A DNA stretch of 64,000 nt from Owenia fusiformis (Eukaryota > Annelida > Polychaeta > Sabellida > Oweniidae). The position numbers and the translations under genes were made by a program. Under the pieces are notes generated by a model, which saw only the letters and a list, made by a program, of their open reading frames with translations, searched no databases and was not told the origin of the DNA. Location of the stretch: positions 5,946,030 through 6,010,029 of the forward strand of contig CAIIXF020000009.1 in NCBI GenBank assembly GCA_903813345.2, read 5' to 3'. Shown one piece after another: positions 54,594 through 64,000 of the stretch. Each line of letters opens with the position of its first letter. Positions within the stretch are counted from its first letter, which is position 1.

Positions 54594-55345
54594 GTTGATT
54601 CAAAAGTTCTGCACCATTTGCTCTAAAAATCTCAATATTTTATGAATATTGTTCATATTTGGACTCATGTTGTGCAGAAATAAGCAATACAGTAACAAAA
54701 GTGTCTGGTTACCATAGTAACATGACAACAGGGTATGTGGAGCTTTCAATTTGACCATATTTTAATGTTAGTTCTTTATTTGATTTCGCAAAATATTCTC
54801 CTTTCCCCCATATGTACTTGGTATGTTTGCGGACCCACTGATCAAACAAATCCTTCAATTCTCGATTATCCGTCTCAGGAAGCCACTCTAGAACAGCAAG
54901 ACAGCCTTCATTTTAACATTCAAAAACATGCCCTGTCCTCGCAATTTGTCCTTCTGTTTACCATAAAGATAAAAGTCAGATCAGGCATGCACATATTTTC
55001 ATTGTCGTTTAGGTAAGTATTGTTGAGGAATGGAATGGCATGTTGTCAAAATGGACTGGATGTTATGCTTATTGGGCTGCTTTTGGCGCAAGGCATTCTT
55101 CTGGTCAATGACAACACAGTTGCCAACTATAGCATGTATGATATCGCATCACACATATAGCATTAGTCTAATGAAAAAAATTATTAATTTACAGGCATGA
55201 CTGACACCTTTGAAATAAATTTGGAACCCTGTAACACTCTTTAAGTGTCAATCTTTCCAACTCTTCAATGTGTTGTGCTCTTACTCCACATACCATGTTC
55301 TCGTGTTGCTATGGTAACCGGATACCTATGTTACTGGTCAAATGT
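54594..55345 (-). mobile_element. Decayed mariner element with transposase C-terminus
   Basis: The left end GAGGGTTGATTCAAAAGTTC is a mariner-type terminus. An inner inverted repeat (GGTTACCATAGTAACATGAC near 54707; inverse near 55312) marks the other side, whose outer tip is lost. The minus strand reads LKDLFDQWVRKHTKYIWGKG then EYFAK, the last part of mariner transposase. Internally deleted. Confidence 0.65.
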
Positions 55346-57715
55346 ATTGCTTATTTTTACAGTATTATAGTTTTACCCAATTGATTTTGAAGGATATGCA
55401 GTTGGAATAATTGTCAATTTATTCTAAATAAAATTTTAGCTGCCACGCACAGACATTAGTTCAGCAATGATTTACACCAACGCATAGTTTACATCTTGAA
55501 CTGTGTTATTTTTAAATATTTAAAAAATGGTTGAAAAATAAGCAAGAAATAAAGCACAAAAGGGGGTTCAAAAAGAAACCATTCTAAAATCATGTCCAAT
55601 GGTACATTAATATTTAAAACATGATAAAACTTATGTTTTAACCTAAATTGGTCCACAATATTGCTTTGTATTTTGAAAGTTTAGCATATTTAGAAAATAT
55701 TTATACGAGAACAAGATTTTGAAAAATATCATGTCACCTGAATGGCATCACAACGTATCCTCGTGACATCACACATTTTTAGAAATGCTCTGAAAGTTTA
55801 AATCATAGACTAAATTGTGAATTGATGTTGACCCTTTGAAACGCCTATGGACTTGGAGACTGGATTGTATCTATCCCACATCATTTGAGACTGAATGCTC
55901 TATCTTGTATGAGTACTTGTATCTACAACTATTTTTGAGGTTATGAATATTGGTTATCAATTTATAATATTTTCTTCGACATGTATTGTAATGACTTCAG
56001 TATAAATGAAATGTCCCTTGGTCTTCTGGTCTTGCATTGTGATATTGGTTCTTGAATGGTGGGGGAAAGGGGGTATTAGACATTGTTTCTTTTCACGTCA
56101 GATCATGGTTTTGGGCTATATGGGGTTTGTTTTTCTTGACTGGTATGCACTTAGAGTTTGCTTTTTCTTGCTAAGTTTCATTACAATTTTTGGTCCTTTC
56201 CCTTTGGCACTTGTGCTTATATATTGAGATAATATAGCTTTTGCCTTGTTTATTTGATGGTGTAGAGAAAATGATGTTTGCAGTGTTTCAATAGTCACAT
56301 TTTCAGAAAATCCCTCGTAGATCTAGTAGATTTTCAAGTCATGATTCGCATTGTTAATCATTAAAGACCAACATTTTCTTCTATTTGATGGCATAATTGG
56401 ATTCTGGTTGAAATTCTTTCAAAACAACTTTGAATTGGATCAAGTTATTTACTTTAATTCAAATTTTTTAATTCAAAGTTTTTGAAGTTCTCTGAAAAAG
56501 GTCAGGCTAAATTCCCATTGACACAATGTTGAAAAACCTTTAAAAGTTCATTTACTCTTTTAAAAATCACAATTTTAATGTTAAATCACAATCCATATGT
56601 TAATAAGCTCATATAGATACATTACAATGGTGTCTTAAGCTGATCAAAATGGAGCTACTTGTCAGATCAAAAAATTAAGTGACTCGTGTAATATGTTTCC
56701 ATGTATTCTTCCTGACCCTACCAACACTCATGCTGATGATGCTGCCATCTATTTTTCCATTTATACAGAAAATGGTCAGTTGCAAAGTTTTCACAAGTGG
56801 TTCCTTTATCTGTTAAAACCCTTTATCTTAAAAACATATTCTACCTTTATGTCAATTTATCTTGTTAAATGTTTAACATTTTAATTATCTTTGCAGTCAG
56901 TAGGATACCCGGAGATCGATAGCAAATCCACCTTATAGTCTATTGATTGAAATATCTGTTATATCACATTTGGTGTTAAGTAGTATTAATTAATACTTAT
57001 TGGATGTTTCACATAATGTAATTATTGCAAACTGTCATCGATGATACATGTTTACCTATGTTTTAGTGTATTATATTGTCCAAATAAATTGATTATGGAC
57101 AATTATGTACAATAAATCGGTGTCAAGATTGTGTATAAAATTTATAGTGTTGTTGATGCCATAATGAATATGTGTTCGAATCCTTTGATTCTATTCCACA
57201 GTTTCGCATACGTTGCACCCATACATTTCATTCGATGAACCTGACACCGATTTATTGTACACATTTGTCTCTAGCCAATGTGTTTGATGTAACTTATTTA
57301 TCACAGTATTGTATTATCTTTGAAGAACAAATGACAGATGATAGAAACTACATACGATGCCCCTCCGAAGTGAACATGGCATTACGAAGGTTATCTAAAC
57401 TACTTTCCTGTTTGAAGCGTCAAACACTAAATCGAAACTGTATTCGTCCTGTTGTTTGGATATAATAAATATAGCCATCTTTTAGGAACAAAATAGTACA
57501 AGAAATTCATACACATTAAGTGGCACATTACTGATGTAAGTAAGGATACTTTGTTAACATCATACGTACAATGTATATCTTTCTGATAAACGATTTTAAG
57601 AACATTTCAAAAATATTACAAATCAGGAAAACAATTCGCATCCAGGAAGTTCATCCATTTTGTTACATGACGTTCCGTCAAAGTAACTAGTTGTGGAACA
57701 GTGATGATTGAGGAC
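55346..57715. other. Intergenic, no supported gene
   Basis: Open frames at 56006-56227 and 57172-57465 have no motif or splice context. Confidence 0.4.
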
Positions 57716-58948
57716 TGAGTACAGTGTGGGCCAAAAAAAACCGCCCATATTTTGAAAATGCAGTGATAACGCTAAACCTTTTACAGGGAATGCAGAAACT
57801 ACTTTTGCAATAGTGCCTGAAATGGCATAAATATATCTTCAGTGGTTTTCGAATAATAAAGGTTTATACAGTATACAGATTCCAGATTGATATTCTGAAT
57901 TGAAAGCTTCAATTTTACAGTGATATTAGACATGCCTCAAAATTTGATGGACTCCGGTCATATTATCAGAATATCTGAATGCTGTGAATGTGGGATAGTG
58001 TGCCTTATTGACAATGAATGTACAATAATGATCATTCATAGTGTCGTTGACTCGTTGCGTAGTATTGATGAACCATTAGTCATGGGTGATCTAGTCAAGG
58101 GTTATTACTAGTAATTACAACAAATGAAGCATACACTATTAGGCCTTATTCTCAATATTTCTACAGGGCATTCTATGTCTTGCAACGCAATATGCTCAGA
58201 TTTGATGAGACTACTTTTCCCAGGCCACTTGGTGTGAATTTATTTTAAATAGTGATAGTTATATAAGAATAATACCTAGAAAACAGCAACTCCGCGATTA
58301 GCAAATCCCACTGAACAAAACATGATTTATAAATCCTTGGTCATTGTGTTCATCACATGATAGAATTAATCGTAGAGTAGTTTTGTCTCATTTTAGCAAA
58401 ATTCACACCCATGATGTGACGTGATGTCATACACAAGTTGTAAATGAATTATTTTTGAGCAGAGGCTTATGACTATGAGGCATTAGCATTATAAAAGTTG
58501 GACCAAATCTGATAACTGGTATTTGTGTTATTAGAAAAATTCATAATTTTCCAGAGAAAATGCATTCCTTTTGAATTCAATATTTCTTCCTTACAATAGT
58601 CATATGCCACCATTTGCATATAAACTTTGGACCAAATTTGACATTTGATATTTGTGTATTTGAAACTTATTCGTCAACTTGTATATATTTGATTGTATTT
58701 TTTTACGAAAACTGGGAGCCTGAATTGAATTGAATTGAGCGTCCATCTTGAATAATCCTTCGTGAACAAAGGTTCCATGACCCATAGACATAAGCGTATA
58801 AAATTTGAACCAAATAGATCATTGAATCTGAATCTTTGATATAAAACATAATTTCTTTCGAAAAATGGTGGCCATTTTGAAATTCAGCAACCATCTTGCA
58901 AATTTCTTTTTGAGCAGAGTTTCTATGTCCCTTGGACATTTTCGTTTT
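57716..58948. other. Intergenic with one mariner half-TIR
   Basis: CAGTGTGGGCCAAAAAAAACC at about 57722 is a left-end TIR related to the element at 31636; no right end was found. No gene supported. Confidence 0.4.
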
Positions 58949-59610
58949 AAAGGAGTGGTATCGATATGGAGAACTGAATTCAACAATGTTTTTCTCTTAA
59001 ACCAATCATTGAAAACGTTCTGTAAAAATGTTTTCCCGAACCTTGTTGGAACAAAATAGCATATACAACATGCTTTTAGACCTCTCAACATTATAGTTAT
59101 GCAAAGGAATTTTTGGTTAATTTTCAAAAAGTATTCAAAAAATTAAAACAAAATCCCCCCAAAATAGATAAAAATCAAGATAAACCTTTTATTTCATTAA
59201 CAATATACTTTTTTTAAATCAACCAAAATTTCCTTTGTACAATTACAATATTGAGAGACATAAACATGTTGTATTTATGTCGTTTTGTTCCAATGAGGTT
59301 CGGAAAGATGTTTCATTTCACTCTGGAAACATGATAGCAAGAACAAAAGAAGTGTTTGATGTGTTTTCTAAAACAATATAGATGAAAGTATATATAGTAC
59401 CCCGGACATGTTAGAATAAATCTTGAAAATTTCAATAAGAATGGTTGTTCTATTGCAAATATAGAGTAAAAAACGACTGCATCATACAACCTGTCCGGGG
59501 TACTATGTATTATATACCATTCAAAAGATGACCATTAAATTGCCGATGTGTGAAATTTTTAGATTTTTAGAAACATGTGTTCAAAAAGTCGATATCGATA
59601 CCACTCCTTT
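58949..59610. repeat. AAAGGAGTGG-family inverted-repeat element, copy 4
   Basis: Starts AAAGGAGTGGTATCGATATG and ends ATATCGATACCACTCCTTT, the best-preserved ends of the family. It is interrupted by a 111-bp MITE at 59395. Confidence 0.8.
59395..59505. mobile_element. 111-bp nested MITE (TAGTACCCCGGACA ends)
   Basis: Perfect 14-bp TIRs, TAGTACCCCGGACA / TGTCCGGGGTACTA, with an interior far too short to code. It is absent from the sister copies at 2862 and 20766 at the equivalent AT-rich position, so it inserted into copy 4. Confidence 0.75.
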
Positions 59611-59759
59611 GAACCGAATCTGTAATCTGGTATTTGAGTTATCACCAGGCTACAAGAACGAACGGATGGGCGATTTCTTTATATTCATAAAAAGTTCGTT
59701 CTGTGGGATAATTATTGCGTTTTATCACATAATGTCCATATATTACATCGCCATCCTAT

Positions 59760-60540
59760 CATATTCTATTGATTCTATTAATAGATATATACTTCTAAGC
59801 ACTTACTTGACAACTGTTCGAAAATGAAAATTTATAATGCTCTTATTCATTCAGGGCTTGATTACTGTAATATAATTTGGGGTAATGCTGATAAAAATCT
59901 CCTCAAGCCTCTGCATATACTCCAGAAGAAATTTGCCAGGTTAATAACAAATTCTAGTAAGTTAGCTCATGCTGCCCCTTTATTGAAAGATCTTAGAATC
60001 TTAAATATTTATGACATATTTAACTTGAATGTTGCCAACTTTGCATACCAAAATATGAATAAACCTGACAAGTTCCCATATCACCTTTTTAATCAATTCT
60101 ATTCCACAAATGCTGATACACATGACCATGAAACTAGAAATAAAGACCGTATACGTTCATATATGTTTAAAAACAAATTTGGTGAAAAGTCAATAAAAGT
60201 AGAACTATCAAGAGTTTGGAATGGAGTAAATGGAAACATCATTATGTCTTCTACTTTATCTTTGTTTAAATCGTCTTTGAAATCACTTCTCCTCTCCACC
60301 TACATCTAATATCAAATATCATGTCATGGTTCATTTTGTTCATGTTTCATTGCTAACCTAGTGATCCTTATCATCAAAGAATGTACTCTTGCTATATATA
60401 CACTACAATGTAATATGTAATGTGGTGTAAACTGCACAGTATACGCCCAGCGTCTTGTGCAAACCCTGTTATTCAAATTGTAATAATTATAATATGAAAA
60501 TAAATATAACATAACATAACATAACATAACATAACATACA
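59760..60540 (+). mobile_element. 5'-truncated CR1/L2-like non-LTR retrotransposon with (TAACA)n tail
   Basis: The frame 59824-60309 encodes the post-RT region of a non-LTR polyprotein: ALIHSGLDYCNIIWGN, LHILQKKFARLITNS, HDHETRNKD, FKSSLKSLLLSTYI. About 190 bp of 3' UTR follows, then a TAACA tandem tail (about 60508-60538). A short-tandem 3' tail instead of poly(A) is typical of CR1/L2/Rex groups. The reading frame is intact to its stop. Confidence 0.8.
59824..60309 (+). pseudogene. Partial reverse-transcriptase polyprotein (161 aa, C-terminal part)
   Basis: The C-terminal 161 residues after the RT catalytic core; the endonuclease and most of the RT domain are missing, so it is a dead-on-arrival copy. 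No stop or shift within the surviving part implies a fairly young insertion. Confidence 0.75.
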
Positions 60541-61156
60541 TATCTTGTCAGTCATTTAAATGTATATTGTCTCGGCATCTATTTCGTTGACCCCCCCCCC
60601 CAAAAAAGGATTTACACAAGCCTAGATGTACTAATACGCTATAGTAGAAAATGGGCCAGTGCTTGAACATCCGAGTAGATCATACCGAAAAAACAAACAA
60701 ATCATTTATAAATATGATAAAAATATATCACCTTATTTCTTAATGTAAAGTGAATAAAACCTAGGGCAGACAACCTCGGCGCTAAGCTATAAAATGGCCA
60801 TAAATTATTGTAAACACGGAGTCTTGGCAGTATTATGAGATTATGAAACCCTCAATAAAATGTTTTTCATGTCGCGTGCTCCTGGTGTGCTTCTTAACCC
60901 ATATATGTTTCTGCTTAACCTTAGTAACTCAGGCATGACAACCATTCATAAATAAACAGACAGATTTTTTTTAAATGACCATTTTACATCCTCAGTCCAG
61001 AAAATGAAGTGCTTTAACCTGTATCTTGTTTTTGGGGAAAATAACGATGTTTTTAAGGGATTCGAATATTATAAAGATAAGCAGAAACTGGCATCAATAT
61101 ATCCAGGGTTGTCATATCAATAAATCACTACTTGATTTGTTAAATTGCTCAAAGTA
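60541..61156. other. Intergenic, no supported gene
   Basis: A C run at about 60591-60600 and AT-rich sequence; nothing else seen. Confidence 0.4.
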
Positions 61157-62038
61157 CAGGGTGTACCAAAGAAACATCACCCACCTAACAATGGATATCT
61201 CTTTAACCAATAGTGTTTGATAAAACATAGTTTCCATAATTCAAGTTAGATCAATGTTCTTTAAGTTGACAAAGTTGTTCCACTATAGCGAATGTATGAC
61301 CCATTTTCTGGCCATTCAAATGCTGTGCTTCAAATGCGACACCACTTTTCTGAAGACAGACTTGCAATGACGTTTGATTTAGCGATGAAGCGCATTTTCA
61401 GTTGAATGGTTACGTTAATGGCAAGAACTATGTTTTTGTGGTGACCATGCTCCTGCTGAAGTGGCTCAGAAACCACTTCACTCTACCAGATCTACTGTAT
61501 GGTGTTCTTTGAGTAAACATGGAATCACTGGGCCAAACCTCATTGAAAATGAGGAATGGCAAAGTGTAACCATAAACAAAGAACGTTCAACTGTTGTGCT
61601 TAAAAAGTTTTTAGGGTTCTACAAAGAAAATATGGTGGTGATAGGCCATCCCAATGGTTTCAAGATGGAGCTACGCCACACAGATCCGACATCACTTTGG
61701 AGTGGCTTCAGAAACATTTTGAAGATCGATTTATCAGTAGATAACTGGGTAACCCTCCCCCAGACCTGAACCACCAGTATTTTTTTTATCTGTGGGGTCA
61801 ATGTGGGGAAAATGTATATACCATCAATTCTCAAACTATTGCAGAGCTGAAACAAGATATAACACAAAAATAAGAGCCATATCCAGGGATGAATGCACAC
61901 GTGTTGTCAACAGCCTTGCCCGGCATTTGAATGACCATACACTCTGTCTACTTTAATTGTGTAAACTTTCTTTTATCAAACTCTATTTGTTAAAGAGATT
62001 TTCATTGTTAGGTGGGCAAAGTATGTTGGTACACCCTG
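61157..62038 (+). mobile_element. mariner/IS630-type element with broken transposase
   Basis: Ends CAGGGTGTACCAAAGAAAC and the inverse GTTGGTACACCCTG, TA on both sides (61155-61156, 62039-62040), 882 bp. The plus-strand frame 61461-61769 reads STVWCSLSKHGITGPNLIEN, matching the VWCAISxxGIIGP segment of IS630/Tc1-mariner transposases. The DDE region after it is scrambled and stops are frequent. Confidence 0.85.
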
Positions 62039-62350
62039 TATATAACTAAACTACATAAGTTCTGAATTGTTGACCAAATTAGATCAAAAATCGTTTTATC
62101 TATTATTCCAATTTTAATTATCTAAATGAAAAGTTGCATAGAACAATCACAAAAATAAAAAGACATAAAGTATTTTAAAGATAATATTGAACTAGGGACA
62201 CTGCGAGGGTGTTATAATCCAGAGATTATCTATAACATCCAGAAACTCACATAAATAATTTAGAATTGTACGGATTGACATTTAAAATTAATCTTCTACA
62301 TAACTCAATGATTTAGATACCATTTACATTTTATATTAATCCTCTAAGTA
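62039..62350. other. Intergenic, no feature seen
   Basis: About 310 bp between two mariner-type elements. Confidence 0.4.
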
Positions 62351-62886
62351 CAGGGTGGTCAAATAAAACGACAACCCTGTCGCTATTTTTCTCATATCTT
62401 TGTAATTCACCAGCACACAATATGTCATGAGCATCAGATAGATAGTTACAATGTTACATCACTTTAAACAACATGCTCCAGGGGCCAATATTGCGCTGTG
62501 GGCAAACCTGCACCCGTCGTCCAAAATGTTCATACCCGACTTCTACCTTTGGGATATGCCAAAGATAAAGTGTACAAAAATGATCTCAGGACAATTACAG
62601 ACCTCAAAAGGGAGATAATAGTTGTCATTCAGGGCATACCTACTGAGGATTGCAGTTAGGTCAGAGACAACTTGTGCAGGTTTGCCAAAGCGTGATGATG
62701 GACACACCCGGGGCATATTGTTTAAAGTTGCATTGTGACTATCAGTCTGATGGTCATAAAATATGGTAGGCTGATAGTAAATTGATTGATGTACATTGTA
62801 CAAGTGTGTAAAATATCAGGAAGTATTTCCCTAAAATGACAAAAATATGAGGAAAATATAGGGTTGCCGATTTTTTCACCACCCTG
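62351..62886 (+). mobile_element. mariner-type element, internally deleted
   Basis: Ends CAGGGTGGTCAAATAAAACG and the near-inverse CCACCCTG, TA on both sides (62349-62350, 62887-62888), 536 bp. The plus strand retains PDFYLWDMPK and, one frame over, VYKNDLRTITDLKREI, the C-terminal block of IS630-type transposases. Confidence 0.8.
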
Positions 62887-62888
62887 TA

Positions 62889-64000
62889 GATATTTTCCAA
62901 ATACTGCGTACGGCAGTCGTCGCTTCACAAAATAAATGCAGAAAATCTAAATTGTAATAAGTAAATATTTCATTCGATTTCTTGCAATTTTATAATAATT
63001 CTGCTCATCTCTATATTTTGTGTTGCATATTTCTCCCGATTTAGGAAGCTACGGCCGCTGTACGGTTACCGTAGATCAAATGTGACTGGGGCATTTGTAC
63101 ATGTACTTCATATCAGTACACAATAGAACGATTCCATTTGTGTCATTTCAACCTGAGACATAGTTAATTGTGTTTCATCAATAAATTGTAGTTTTCAATA
63201 TACGTTATGTACTTTTTACGAAATTAAATAGTATCGATGATATCACGACTTCCTATCTGAAATCTTAAAGGAGGCAGCTATTATTATCGTTCATCTTAAT
63301 ATGAATTAAATATTATTTGTATAAAATGAATGTATTTGATGATTGCTGATTGCTGATATCTAAGTTATATTTTTTGACCCAACACAAAGGTTAGAATATG
63401 AACGATACCTTATCTGCTACTACTCGGTGTGTGATTTAACTTATATTATAAAAGTGTAGACTTGACTGTATTAAGCGATACACTATTTTGTATTACTATA
63501 GTGCTTTGTGTTAAACATGTTTGAAGCATTTAATTTGGAGAAATGATTTTAGACATCATACTTATACAAATGAATACCTAATTATTAGTTATTCAATCTT
63601 GAATATTTACTTACTAAGAACATTTTAAATTGTGATTCAGTTAAAAACCTATATTTTTCAATATAACTTATAGGCTACAGAGTGAGTATTCATAAAATGC
63701 ATTCATTGATATAAAATTCATAAATCAATGCCTTGTAACTAATATGGTCATCTCAAATATCAGAAATAATCAAGTGTCTTCAACTGAACTCATACATTCA
63801 CAATTGTGTACTGGGGATTAGTTAAACATTTATTGATTCATCAAGATGATTTCAACAACTTAATCCCCATCATGTATTAAACCACATAATTCTATTCCTC
63901 CTCAAATTAACATGCCACAAAGATTAATTCTTATTAGATATAAATTTGTGTTAACAAAAGTTCAGTGTCTTTTATATGAGCATCGAAATGTGATGTTAAC
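62889..64000. other. Intergenic, no supported gene
   Basis: AT-rich sequence to the window edge with no recognisable gene or element. Confidence 0.4.

Noticed and set aside
57172-57465. 97-codon plus-strand open frame
   Set aside because: No recognisable domain or neighbouring exon; likely chance.

Overview
The window is eukaryotic nuclear DNA, about two-thirds A+T. It has multi-exon genes with GT-AG introns and is heavily loaded with DNA transposons, foldback elements and non-LTR retrotransposon fragments. Secreted astacin proteases, an astacin-MAM protein and the spectrum of mariner, piggyBac and R2-like elements suggest a marine invertebrate, plausibly a mollusc or other lophotrochozoan. 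The species cannot be fixed from the sequence.

Layout. (1) 787-1070 (+) is the last exon of an astacin paralog that lies off the left edge; it encodes a Ser/Arg/Gly/Thr tail with 7-residue repeats. (2) 5654-16621 (+) is a complete 7-exon astacin gene (356 aa): signal peptide, acidic propeptide, catalytic domain with HExxHxxGFxHE and SIMHY Met-turn, then a Ser/Arg-rich tail. (3) 16622-23062 is intergenic and holds a piggyBac-type MITE and other repeats. (4) 28118-23063 (-) is a complete 4-exon HMG-CoA reductase gene (471 aa). It has no membrane domain and starts with an Arg-rich, acid-free N-terminus that looks like a mitochondrial presequence. (5) 28.1-32.7 kb is intergenic and holds a CACTA-like element and a mariner MITE. 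(6) About 51.99-32.73 kb (-) is a meprin-like astacin-linker-MAM gene, complete at its 3' end but with its first exon(s) not found. Its 9.5-kb intron carries a mariner element with an R2-like retrotransposon nested inside. (7) 52-64 kb has no host gene I can support. It holds several TA-flanked mariner remnants, two non-LTR fragments, a cluster of GTCACGTGAC palindromes and a nested MITE.

The plus-strand astacin genes and the minus-strand astacin-MAM gene are convergent paralogs. They share exact exon lengths (176 and 222 bp) and phases across the catalytic core. All are predicted secreted zinc proteases that differ in their C-terminal tails. HMG-CoA reductase (HMG-CoA to mevalonate) sits between them with no evident functional link.

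All exon joins are read by eye from splice signals, reading phase and protein-family motifs; no transcript evidence was available.
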